The notes under the pieces are model-generated. The model was given only the letters and a program-made list of their open reading frames with translations, did no database searches and was not told where the DNA came from. From assembly GCA_946122785.1 (NCBI GenBank), contig CAMGYJ010000005.1:35516002-35580001 (forward strand): a stretch of DNA of 64,000 bases, given 5' to 3'. Shown one piece after another: positions 1 through 10,925 of the stretch. The translations under genes were made by a program, and so were the position numbers. Each line of letters starts with the position of its first letter. The stretch's first letter is position 1. Source of the DNA: Linum tenue (lineage: Eukaryota; Streptophyta; Magnoliopsida; Malpighiales; Linaceae).

Positions 1-304
1 GGTCCAGATTTAGTTTCTAATGGGTGCATAACCATGGTTATGCACTGTATCTTGAGCCCAATCAATGTACTCTTCTTGTGTTTCCAAATAAATTTTTTTG
101 CTTTGGAATTTTTTTATCATAAGTTCAATATAAGCTCCAGTGAAGTCATAGAAGTGAATTAAAATCTTTAAAAGCTAGTTTTCGGGATGCTATAATACGC
201 ATTGGGTTAGATAACCACACGAATACGTGTTTTATTACTCTCTTACATTGTCGATTATCCTGAAGCATTTTAACCAAAACACCATACGAAGAGAGCCCAG
301 GAGC
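1..304. other. intergenic, no gene seen
   Basis: AT-rich sequence without a convincing reading frame or repeat structure. It ends where a SINE-like element begins. Confidence 0.5.
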
Positions 305-503
305 CAAAGGTCTCATAGCCTGGTGGTAAAGGAGGTGGACTAGTGATCAAGAGGTCCCAGGTTCAATCCTCACCGCTGCCATGGTGTTCGCGGAGGCACC
401 CCGCATTTGTCTGGACTGCTGGTGGAGGTCCGGGGATTTGGCCCGACTACGACATCACTGAAGGTGATGACCGTGGAGGGGTGTTCCTCGTTATCAAAAA
501 AGA
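305..503 (+). mobile_element. tRNA-derived SINE-like element
   Basis: An A-box-like motif TAGCCTGGTGG (316-326) is followed about 44 bases later by a perfect B-box GGTTCAATCC (360-369), the spacing of an internal RNA polymerase III promoter. The 3' side ends in TCGTTATC followed by a short A run (about 497-502), an end style common in plant SINEs. I see no clear target duplication, so the left limit is approximate. The short ORF crossing it (343-588) is not considered a gene. Confidence 0.6.
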
Positions 504-2345
504 TCCCAAGAATGACCCAGAATCATCATCTTTAGTTGCATGTCGTTGTGCTTATCGTGTCAAGCTGATTCCCAAAATGTCTTCCTAGAACATTGTCTCA
601 AAATCTGATGGAGGATCATCCAACTCATGCATACCGAAATAGACGAGACTGTGTTTCGAGAGCCAGCCCGTGACTCTATTCCTTTCTATGTACGTATGAA
701 CCAGTTGAACCTCCCATTCTTAAGCCAGACTGGATCCCACCGGATCAACCCGATGCTTGGAACTTACCACACCAAACCGAGTATAACATGTTCCTGTCCT
801 TGGCATAAAGACTTTTATAAAGACTGAAGAAAAATAAACCGAATTGACAATTGGACTGGATCAAAACTGACTGAAATGCATTGTTGGTCCGGTACTTGGA
901 CTGAATTGTTGCACACCCCTAAAGTCAGTCCACAATATCATTACGAAATAAAGATGACTAGATAGGGTGCTGACACTTTAATGTTAGCACCATACTAAAA
1001 TAAATCTTTAAATATATGTTGGTAGTTACCGACTCGATCAAAATATGGATAACATTAAATCTCTCTCCCCATTTTCTTGCAAACCGAATCCTTTCTTTAT
1101 TGCTATAAACGCAGTGATCAGCCTCTCGCGTCTTAGCGCCGTCGGTCGTTGTTGAAACCTTAAATTCTATTGCATTTCCTTTCCTCATCTAGTTCTAATC
1201 GACAAAAATCATCGATCCGTCGTTACTCATGACCTAAAACCTCGATCTATCGATGAAGCTACTCCTCCGTGCAAGCGACGTTCTCATTTGTTGGATTTCA
1301 CATATTTTTGGTATGTTTCATTACATTCTGGTGCAACTTCTCGACTTCCTGATATGGACTAGAAGATTTGTATTTGCATTGTGTTGTATTTTATAGTGTT
1401 TCTCGTTCGCTTCGTGAGGTTTCTGGTGTTTTTTTAATCTTTTTATTCATGAGAGTTGTCATGTGCTTTCACGTGTTTTGTGGTATGCTTTCTACATTTT
1501 CTTGTCTACTTTATGAGTTTTTGTGGTGTGATTTGTTGTGTTTATGGTGTGATCTTAATTTTATGGCCTGCTTAAGAAAACTGTTACGTATATCATTAGG
1601 GGATTCATTATTTGCATTATTACAATGATTATTACTACTAGGGGATTAATTGTAGTAGTTGTCGTGGTCTAGTAGGATTAAGAGGTATATACAAAAAAAA
1701 AACAACGAAAAAGATATAACTAGGAGTGAACAATGAGTGATTTTATGTGGATTTGGGTGGGTTTAGAACCACCCACTATGTGGTGGATGAAGGACAAAAT
1801 GATTCATGCCCACCCATGTTGTACCTAATTACCTATGGATGGATTCACAATGTACATTCCAAAATGTCAAATAATTCATATTGTTCTAAATGTAGGATGA
1901 AAGAAATCTACAAACCAAATAACGCTTAATTCATAAATAAGATGCATCACTTAACTTACGATATTACTACTAGTAATTGTTCATAAATCACAAAAAATCA
2001 ACTCATAAACATGATCTTAGTCTAATAATTTTCCCCCCTGTTGAATCAGTTACTTTTATTACTCCCAAAAAGGACCATTTGCAAAGTACAAATGGCGAAC
2101 CAATACAACGAAGGAAAGCTCAAGGTGAGTAGCCCTATAAAAAATCACCAACAAAAAACACCAAATTTCTATCCAACATATCTCCCAAGACACTAGCTCT
2201 ACTCCTGTACCAATCCTACTGCTCGCAGCCCCTCCTCGAGCTTATCATTATTTTTGCTCACAAATTGTAACTCAAGAATGATTTCTCTAGAAAGTTCCTC
2301 CACAGACTTTACTATTGTACCATTTACTCGACGACACCATTCTTT
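504..2345. other. intergenic, no gene seen
   Basis: AT-rich sequence with only short uninformative frames. No protein family, RNA gene or clear repeat could be recognised. Confidence 0.45.
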
Positions 2346-3190
2346 CTAGATCCCAACATAACATGAGCACCAGAGAAGACTGGCCACTCTTCCTGCAATC
2401 GGCCGCCTGCAACTAGCTACACCTGCTGCAATTGTAGCCGTCCAAGAGTCACAATATAAAGCACTCATGTGTAATGTTGCTAACACTTGACTAGCATAGA
2501 CACATTTGAAAAACAAATGTTCTCGAGATTCCACTTCAGCATTACAGAGCACACACAAAACATTAATCACTTTACCCCATTTCATCAACTTGTCCTTAGT
2601 CACAATGCTATCTACCATAATCATCTAGGCCAAGAAACTGTTTGTAGGAATCTGATACTTACTCCATATAAGGTTCATCCAATTCACCACCTCATACTTA
2701 ATACGCAAGGTTTCCCATATAGCAGAAACCTTAAACACAGGCATATGACATCTTCCCCAAAAAACTTGGTTATTTCTCACCAAAGAGATGAGACTGAATC
2801 ACCGAATGTAGCTTAAGGATACGTCGCCAGATCCAGGAACTGCTTGGACTAACTTTAACAATCCAAATGTTACTGGTTTGGATCTTATATTGTTGAAATC
2901 AAGCCACCCAAATAGCTCCACTTTTCATCTAGAATAGCCATATTAACCTGATAGTGTAGGCTTTGGTCCAGGCAGCAAGTTCACGTAATCCTAGGCCCCC
3001 TCCTTGCATGGTCTAGCCATACGCTCCCAACAAACCTTTGCTCATCCTTCTTCACCCCCATGCCAGAGGAATTGAGAGCAGACTAGCTGAACTTGCTTGA
3101 GTACACGTTTAGGGAGAATGAAAACATGCATCCAATATTGAAGAATTCCCATCAATGATACAATCCTGAATTCCTCCTCAAGTCATTCCG
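2346..3190 (-). mobile_element. LINE (L1-type) remnant: RT tail and zf-RVT
   Basis: The minus strand from about 3190 down to 2346 encodes broken pieces of a plant L1-type ORF2. First comes the post-RT motif with EGGLGLREL (near 3000), then the reverse-transcriptase zinc-binding domain with the pattern CVLCNAEVESREHLFFKC (about 2480-2560). Stops and frame changes separate the pieces, and no complete RT or endonuclease is present, so this is a dead fragment. Identification rests on family recall of the zf-RVT Cys/His pattern. Confidence 0.75.
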
Positions 3191-3639
3191 GATTGATCGT
3201 TAAAGATTCAAAGCTAAAACGTAAAATCTGCTTAAGTGTTTTTGACCGTTTCAGGTACCAACTTTGTACAAGCTTAGCTCGCTGTTGGATTAATGGAAAT
3301 TGGATTTATCGAGCTTGTTTTGTACGAGGAGAGTTACTCGTTCAGCTGCTGTACTTTGGAGTTCGAGGGGAAGTCCAAAAATTGATGTTTCAGGTCAATC
3401 AAGATGCTACCTCAACACTGGGAAAATTGCCAGATTTGGTAAGTATGGGACTGTGTTCGAGCAGGGTACTTTGAGTTTTGATTCGAAGGGCTTGAAGGGT
3501 GGTCGAAGCAGGAGGAAGGCATCACATGAGAGTTCACATTTCCTTCTACAACGTCGTGGCATTGGATGATCTGGTTGACGCGCAGAAGGGCTCGAACGAG
3601 GAGGCAGAAGTTCGTGTCGACAATGAAGCTGCTGCCTGG

Positions 3640-4090
3640 AGAAACAAGTAATCCGAATCCTATTCGGATTAAGGATTCGTTCACAGCTTGGGATTTCTTT
3701 CCTTTTCGTATTAGATTCGGTTTCCTTTGAGCTCAGATTTGTTTAGGACATTATTTACTTGTATTGTAAGTTAGTTTACCTATTTAAACTCATGCTTAGG
3801 ATGTATTCGGAGTTTTGGAGTTTCAATGGAATTGCAACAATAGCCGGTTTCCGAGCTTGAGTTGAGAGCATCCTAGAGCGACGTCTAGGTTGTTTGGTTC
3901 GCTTGTATCGATCAGCCGCCATCCTGATCGTGGCCAATCTTCGACGATAATCTTCGAGCCTCCTTCCCGCGTGAGGGTTGCACGAGATTTCCACCCAATT
4001 CACACCAAAGTTCTCTTATTCGAGTCTTCTTATCGAAACCAGTTCTTAATCCGCGAACTCTGATCACGAGAGCTAATTCTGGCCTCATCA
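3640..4090 (+). repeat. probable 5' LTR end of an LTR retrotransposon
   Basis: The right border is inferred: sequence ending CTCATCA (4084-4090) is followed two bases later by a tRNA-iMet-like primer binding site. The left border is not found, so the start given is arbitrary. An imperfect palindrome around AATCCGAATCC lies near 3650-3670. Confidence 0.4.
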
Positions 4091-4092
4091 AG

Positions 4093-4105
4093 TGGCATCA
4101 GAGCC
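4093..4105 (+). promoter_or_regulatory. retrotransposon primer binding site (tRNA-iMet type)
   Basis: TGGCATCAGAGCC differs by one base from the TGGTATCAGAGCC site used by many plant LTR retrotransposons to prime on initiator tRNA-Met. A gag-like frame starts just downstream. Confidence 0.65.
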
Positions 4106-4151
4106 TTGGTTCAACTCAGTGGACAGAACGGCGGACGACGTTGCTGCAACA

Positions 4152-4532
4152 ATGCGTTGGACGAGGTCGAAGGGCCCTGTGTCCGACGACCCTGCTGCAA
4201 GGCACCTGGAAACAGAGCACGCGTCACAGGTTGAAAGCAGGGATCAATCGATCCAACAGGCCATGGCTGGACATCAGTTCGACATGGAGGATTTTTTGGC
4301 TCAGATTGACGCCAGATTCCAGGCTCAATTGGGCCAATTGAAGCGCGAAATCGATCAACGATTTGACGCAATCGCGCCACCGGAAAACAGAGTGCAAGAA
4401 AGGGAAGTCCACGGCGACGAAGTTCTCAATGGAAATCCGGCGTTGGTTGATCGGATTGCGGAACTGGAGTGCCGCCTGGTAGTGGTTAAACCCAATCGAG
4501 ATCGCCACGCTCGGGAACGGCGAGGCAACTGA
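4152..4532 (+). pseudogene. truncated retrotransposon gag-like ORF
   Basis: An open frame of about 126 codons from the ATG at 4152 (the frame is open further upstream through the primer binding site). It encodes a charged, coiled-coil-like N-terminus rich in Gln, Glu and Arg (for example DARFQAQLGQLKREIDQRF), typical of the start of a plant Ty3/gypsy polyprotein. No zinc knuckle, protease or RT follows. The element continues as non-coding sequence and is interrupted by a LINE from about 5070. Confidence 0.5.
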
Positions 4533-4889
4533 TGACTCGGTATTTGCACATGTTTTCCCCTTTGTTTCTTGATTGTTTGAGCTTGAATTATCGCGTCTTT
4601 GGCCTATTTTACGCTAGGTTGTGTTCCTTTGTCACATTTCAGGTCCTAGCATATAAAGTGAAGCATAGGCGCAAGTTTCAAGTCAATCAGAGATCAATTG
4701 ACGATTCGGGAGAAGAAACTCGGGCATGACCTGAAGAAAGATGGATTTCTACCTCACTTCATGGACAAAGAATCATGCAAGCTTGTCATGAAAAGGAAGA
4801 GGACGAGACTACGAGCGTCTGGGATCAAACAACGACTGATTCGGAGTCCGGACGAGGGAGAAATGAAGCGTTAAACAGAGGCTGGGTAA

Positions 4890-5000
4890 GCCACACGGGC
4901 ATCCTGGAACCCCACACGGCCGTGCAGGTCGTGGCCGTGTGGAAATCACCGAGCCTTCACACGGGCAGCTGAGGAAAGCCACACGGCCGTGTGGCCTGGC
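4890..5000. repeat. CACACGGCCGTGTG palindrome cluster
   Basis: Within about 110 bases the motif CACACGG and its reverse complement recur several times, including one perfect 14-bp palindrome CACACGGCCGTGTG near 4979-4993. Such motifs recur in untranslated parts of plant gypsy-type elements, as far as I recall. It lies downstream of the gag-like frame and probably belongs to the same element. Confidence 0.55.
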
Positions 5001-5069
5001 CTTGTGAGTCGGGAATTGCTGTTTAAAACCCGATTTTCAGCAAAAGTCGGGTAAGTATTTCCTTTTTGA

Positions 5070-6587
5070 GCCTGACTCTCTGCTGGCTCAAGTCTATAAG
5101 GGTAAGTATTTCCCTAATGAGCATTTCCTTCATGCTAAGGCACGTTCCCGCCCGTCGTGGGGGTGGCAGAGCATCCTGTTTGGTCGGAAGTTGCTTGAGA
5201 TGGGGTTAAGATGGCAAATTGGAAATGGGCGGTCCGCTTCACTGTTGCATTCCCCCTGGATCCCTCAACTCCACTTGGATCCACCTCGGTACAATCCGAT
5301 GGTCCTGCCGTCAGGGGGTGACCCACCAGTGGCCGAGCTAATTTGTAGGGAGGAAGGGCGGTGGTGTGATCCCAAGCTTAGTCAGTGGTTTGACCCACCC
5401 ACGTGCCGCATTATTAAAACTATTCCCCTCCCGCGTCAAAATATGGAGGATAGGCTTGTTTGGCATGAGATTGCAGACGGGGTGTTTTCGGTTAAGTCGA
5501 CTTATCACTTGGCGGTCTCCCTTGATCGGAGGTGGGGGCGTTGGAAGGCTACGGTTAGCTGGATGGATAGGGCGAGCTGGATTCGATTATGGGGGGGGGG
5601 GGGGGTAATATTTCCCCCAAGCCGAAGGTGTTCGTTTGGCAGATCCTCAATCGTATCTTGCCGACAACTGAGGCTCTCATTAGTAGGAAAGTCCAGGTGC
5701 ATCCACGATGCCCGGTGTGTTGGGAGAGTCCGGAAACATTGGAGCATCTGTTTCTGGATTGCCCGGTGGCGCGAGCATTATGGGTGCAGTCGGGGCTGGA
5801 GTATCCGGGGGAGGGGCTTCCTCGTCACACCTTTCCCCTTTTCCTTAAGAAGCCGATGGCCTTACTTTAGCAGCCCACGCTCTTCATGGCAATGGTTGCT
5901 GTTCTTTGGCGGATCTGGCGTTCTAGGAACTGGGTGGTCTTTGAGGGTAAGCAATTTGGGATCCCTGCGTTGATGCGCCAGTTCTCCCAGCAATATGAGG
6001 AATGGGTGTGACTGCCGGTGGATAAAGTCATCCTAGCTGCTCATCCCCCGATACATCAACCACTGGATCCGATGGTGCAGACTGGTGTTGTTTGTATGTG
6101 GGATGGGGCTACGAGGTGTGAGTCTCATTCGGCGGGCGGTTTGGTTCTGATGTCCCCTACTCGGGAAGTCCTTTGGGTAAAAGGGGTCAAATTTCCGGTT
6201 ATTGATGACCCCATGGTGGTGGAGTTGCTAGTCCTCCGTGAAGGTATGCTGTGGTGCTTGGAGCATGGATTCACCGAGGTTAGATTTGAAGGGGATGCTA
6301 AGGTGATCATCGACAAGGTCAGACACGCTGATGTGAGGGATAGCCGATTAGGTGCGATTTTGCAGGAAGTGGTGCTGAGATTCTCCAGACTCCAGCTACC
6401 CCGGATTTAGTGTGCGATTTGTAGGTCGGAGTAGTAATAGGGTAGCCCACTTGGTGGCTAGAAAGACCCTCTCTTTGTATCCGATTTTGAGTCGTTTCTT
6501 TGATTTTCAGGCCTGGTTGAATTCCAGGATGTAACTGCCTATTTTTTGAATCAATGCATGATTATCTTTTGTAAAAAAAAAAAAAAA
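5070..6587 (+). mobile_element. 5'-truncated L1-type LINE with poly-A tail
   Basis: Frames at about 5070-6534 encode the 3' half of a plant LINE ORF2: the post-RT segment (KGKYFPN, then LRWQIGNG near 5215), the zinc-binding domain (CPVCWESPETLEHLFLDC, about 5707-5760) and an RNase H domain (6018-6410, with FEGDAKVIIDKV), closing with a short tail that ends at a stop near 6534. A 15-base poly-A (about 6573-6587) marks the 3' end. A G-run near 5590-5606 and a stop before RNase H break the frame. The element is 5' truncated and dead. It landed in the retrotransposon described upstream. Confidence 0.8.
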
Positions 6588-6598
6588 TACGATGCTAA

Positions 6599-6939
6599 GG
6601 GGTTGTTTGGTAGTTGTGATTCTTCAAATTGATGTATTGGGTCAATTAGTGTATTATCATTTGATGTATTGAATCAATTGATGTATTAGACAAATACTTT
6701 GTTTGGAGGTTTAGATTGTGTTTTTGTTGTAAAGGCATAAAAGTTAATTTGAGTGATTGTGAACAATCTCAACAAAAAGTAGAGATTCACAATCCCTCAA
6801 TTTTGAGTGATTGTGGTGGGGCCTCCAAAAAGTAAATGCATGTATTCTAGTTCAATATAACCTAAAAAAACGACTTAATCTCACAAATACATGAATTAGC
6901 TCAATACACCATTTGAAATCACAACTTCCAAACGACCCC
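6599..6939. mobile_element. Tourist-like MITE (PIF/Harbinger type)
   Basis: Terminal inverted repeats GGGGTTGTTTGG (6599-6610) and CCAAACGACCCC (6928-6939) are flanked by a 3-bp duplication TAA (6596-6598 and 6940-6942). Similarity of the two ends extends inward for over 35 bases (AGTTGTGATT and its complement). Length 341 bp, AT-rich, non-coding. TAA/TTA duplication with these ends is characteristic of PIF/Harbinger-derived MITEs. It sits directly after the LINE poly-A tail. Confidence 0.88.
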
Positions 6940-7104
6940 TAAGAGTTAGCAACTAAACTCATTCCTCGTTGACTGATAAAAAATTATACATGTGAGTAAA
7001 ACTGACCGGATCTGCCCCTTGTGTAGCGGGCTACTATAGTCGTCTCTGAACTCTGAAGTCTGACCAACAAATAACTTGCCTTAAAAGTGATTTACTTCGC
7101 AACT

Positions 7105-9204
7105 ATGGGTGCTCGCTGCTTTAGTCCCTGTCCCTTCATCTTTGATTCAAGTCAATCGTTGATCCAACTCCGTTCATCTTTCCGCCTATCTTCCCCCTCT
7201 CCATATCTCTCGCTCTCCTCCTCCGCAGCCTTGTACCACCGCGGAAGTAGCTCGCCCGGTCGACTGTCCCTTCCAACCGGCCCGGCTACCCTAAATCTCC
7301 GCGACCCAAGTCGCCGGCCAATCGGAACTCACGGCCCCGTTCGAAAGCTGCTGCAAACTAGTACCAGAGCATTCCATTTCGATGCTTTTCAGGTGCCCCC
7401 ATTTCTTTCCTCTTCTAGATGTATTGTAAGATGTGGTTTACTTGTGTCAAATACAACAGCACTTCAGAAAGTGGAGACGAAATAATGATCGTTGCTTTGC
7501 GGTCAATGGTTGTGAAGACTTGTGGAAGTAATTATGCTGTCGATTTTCTATTGTTCATGAAGAATTACTGTGATCTTGTTGATTGGGTTGCTGACATCGG
7601 CGGCGTATCAGGCCTTCCGCCCTCCGCCTCCCAAGATTTGCGGAACTCCAGGCGGCCCTCCGGTGACGGCGCCACGGATAAAGCTAAGGGATGGACGGCA
7701 TTTGGCCTACAAGGAACATGGGCTTCCCAAAGACGTTGCCAAGCATAAGATTGTATTTGTTCATGGCTTTACTTCCTGTAGGCTTGATCCAATGATTGTC
7801 ACCAACCTTACTCCGGTAATTTGTTGCTTCTTACCCACAACGATCTGCGTTGAGATTGAATTGATTTGAGGCTTATTAGGATTGTTTCACCCGCAATGCC
7901 CTGTTATCAGGAAGTGATTGAAGAGTTAGGGGTTTATGTTGTGACATTTGACCGGCCCGGTTATGGAGAAAGTGACCCGGATCCGAATCGAACACCGAAG
8001 AGTCTGGCTCTTGACATAGAGGAGCTTGCTGATGGTTTAGGGCTGGGTTCCAGATTCTATGTGATGGGTAAATCTATGGGAGGCCAGGTTGTTTGGGGAT
8101 GCCTTAAGTACATTCCTCAGAGGTAAGAACAAACTATAGTTGCCAATTGAATACTTTATGGACGTTTTATTAACTTGTTTTGAAGAATTTTTTTTAGTGG
8201 AAGAAATCATAGCCTGCCATGTTATCTACTTTGTATGTCTTCTGATAGTCTCCGTCCTGAAGCTGTCATTATTTTGGAATTCTTGTAGGTTAGCTGGAGC
8301 GGCTTTGATAGCTCCAGTTATCAATTACTGGTGGCCTGGTTTCCCTGCTGACCTATGCAAAGAAGCCTACAACTTACAGCTACCACAAGATCAATGGGCA
8401 TTACGTGTTGCTCACCATGCTCCTTGGCTGACCTACTGGTGGAACACTCAGAAACTGTTTCCTTCATCAGGCGTCATCTCCAGAAAGCGTGAAACTATGT
8501 CTCGTCAGGATATAGAACTTGTATCGACGTATGGCGGTGGGCATGATCTGAAGGTACGCAGTATTTGTAGTCACCTCCACGTTTGTGCGAAGCAACCACA
8601 TTAAACTTGTGTATCCACTTCTTTTGTCCTTCATTTTCAGTTGATGATGTCTGTTTTCTTTACCTCATTGAGTTTACTCAACTACATGAAATGGAAGTTA
8701 TAAGCAGACATAAATTTGAATTCTTGTCTGTTGGTACATTAGACTGTCCATTATTTCCAAGCTGAAGTGGGCAAGTGACTTCTTTGCTTCATCGAACACC
8801 CTCACGTTTTCTTACCTATGAGCAGATGGGAAATGTGAGATGGCGTGAATTTCTTCTGTGATTTAGATTTGTGATTATGGATGGCTTCTCCTTTTGCATT
8901 TGTGCAGAAAGAGGCAACACAACAAGGAGAATTCGAATCCCTGCATCGAGACATGATGATTGGTTTTGGGAAATGGGAGTTTGATCCCATGGATCTCGAG
9001 AATCCTTTCCCCAACAATGAAGGTTCGGTCCACTTATGGCAAGGAGATGATGATAAGAAGGTTCCCGTGATTCTACAGCGGTATATTGCTCAGAAGCTTC
9101 CATGGATCCACTACCATGAGTTACCAGGAGGAGGCCATGTTCTGCATTTTGTTCCAGGGTTGATCGAAGGAGTTCTTAGGGCTCTGCTTCGTGGCGGGAA
9201 GTAG
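7105..9204 (+). CDS. alpha/beta-hydrolase family protein, 5 exons
   Basis: Proposed exons 7105-7392, 7612-7815, 7911-8122, 8289-8553 and 8908-9204, all with GT-AG borders and in-phase joins, give about 421 residues. The conserved body starts at PPPPKICGTPGGPPVT and runs through HGF (oxyanion region), DRPGYGESDPDPNRTPKS, the nucleophile elbow GKSMGG (GxSxG), the acid region WQGDDDKKVP and the histidine in GGGHVLHF, so a complete Ser-Asp-His triad is present. It resembles a plant hydrolase family of unknown substrate. The first exon is the weak part: exon 2 is preceded in frame by a hydrophobic stretch (LLIGLLTSAAY) that family members usually carry as a membrane anchor, so the true exon 2 acceptor and N-terminus may differ. 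The catalytic exons look intact and probably functional. Confidence 0.85.
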
Positions 9205-10925
9205 TAAGCTTTACTCCATTTCTTCTCAGGGCGTCGAAGAATTATCCTTCACCTCTCTGTAAAGGCTTGATTCACTATGCCGATTTGCAAGACCCACTTC
9301 GGATGAGAGTATCAACATCTGTTTTGCTGAGAAGGATCACTGAGTTGGTATTGTCTCGTTTCATGCGGATTAAGGTCGATGTACAAGCAGAACCGGCAGA
9401 GACCACTTGTTGGCATGATCTCTAGTTCTTGTGTTTGATAGTTTGATGCAAGATTGTTCAAAAACGGTGAAATTCAAAATAGCTAAATTATGACGAAAGA
9501 TGGGAATCTAATTGTTGTTGTGTAGTGTCAAAATAGTCGAGCGGAATTTATTATGTAGTTATTATACGCTGACATTGCTGATTCATTAATTAGTAAATTA
9601 CATTAAAAAAAAAAAAAAATGTAAGCTATAAACGCACAATGAGAAACCAGTGAACCAGCCAACTAGGTAACCAGAGAAACAGGTTGCCGGGAAATGTTGA
9701 ATCGGCGAGAAGGCATCGACTCGAGCAAGCACTGGAAAACTATAAAACTAAGTCCGTGTTCGAGGATGGCCGATCATCGGACCTGATAGTTTCCTATTTC
9801 GTCTGCAGAGGGAACTTGGAAGTTCACGTTCGATAACAGGAAGCCACTATATAATTTGGTACATGTTTGCGCCGGCGGCGGTTTTCAAAAGCGAGCTTTC
9901 GTAGGCAAGTTGTCCGGAGCTAGGTTCCCATACGACAATGGGATGCAGAAAGCGACATGGGGAGGGTGGTATCCAGATGATTACTCGGATTATAGTAACA
10001 ATCGGATGGATTTGCGATGACGGAATGAGGATGCGCGCTACCTGTTTGTTAAAATGTCCGAAAGGAGTTCAATTAGCAAACAAACAGCAGAGCCACAAGG
10101 AGAAAGAAGAGCATTCTATGCTCTCCATAGAGCTGAAACAAAGACAATGTATGCCTTGACAGCAGAGTGACACCATCCAGATCCCATAGATGGCTGTTCA
10201 AGAACCTGGAACAGCACAGAGTTGAATGATTATCACTGCAGGTTGATTACCATCAAGATCCAGATTGGATATGAAAAGGTTCGCACTTTCCTCTGCTTCC
10301 AGTCCTTCCATTCAGTATTGCTATCAAATGTCTTCATTTCAGGTGAGAACCATTCTTAGACTTTCCCCGAGAGCTATACATGGATTCTTCCTTTATTATT
10401 GTTGGACACTGTTAATTACACGAACTCGTTACTAATGCACCTAAGACCGCCTAAATCCCTAAATCAACAATGCCTGTACCTCATCTATTAAAATGAAAGA
10501 TTGGGAACTATACTTAAAGAAAAGTTTAGAAACCATACGATCCATGGAGGCTAGTTTCTTGCTGCTGAGTCAAGTAATTAATTTATGTGTTACTGCACTC
10601 ATAATGGCACTGGCGCCACCCAAAAGCAAAGGCTTGCCTTCCTCACCTGTCAATGTCTGCACAGTAGTACTTAATGCTGAATATCTTATTCTTAAATCAA
10701 GATGGGTTGACTGTCGTTGCATTCATTCACATGGGCGTTGTGTATGGTTCTTGGATGATTCATCAGATAGATCCACCTATGTATATAGGACTTGCCCTTT
10801 AATTTCTTAGACTTGCTTACCACAGCAAATCTAAGATCCCTTTTCTTGCACCTTTCCCTTAAACTCTCTTCCAACTAGGCTCTCATTTTCGGTTTTGCTC
10901 ATCTCCTCACTTCCCCTAAACAAGA
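9205..10925. other. intergenic between hydrolase and NLR
   Basis: Contains the hydrolase 3' UTR, a 15-base A run near 9605-9619, and an unrecognised open stretch (listed separately). A TATATAGG element near 10784-10791, about 140 bases before the NLR start codon, could be its TATA box. Confidence 0.4.
9793..10019 (+). pseudogene. unrecognised exon-like coding relic
   Basis: An open stretch of about 75 codons preceded by an acceptor-like TCGTCTGCAG. Its translation looks protein-like (AEGTWKFTFDNRKPLYNL, then WGGWYPDDYSDYSNNRMDL). After a TGA at 10017-10019 the same frame stays open for about 45 more codons to a stop near 10168. I do not recognise the family. It could be a decayed gene fragment left near the NLR locus. 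Confidence 0.3.

Noticed and set aside
316..369. A true tRNA gene
   Set aside because: Only A- and B-box motifs fit. No acceptor stem or cloverleaf could be drawn, and the A-tailed end points to a SINE.
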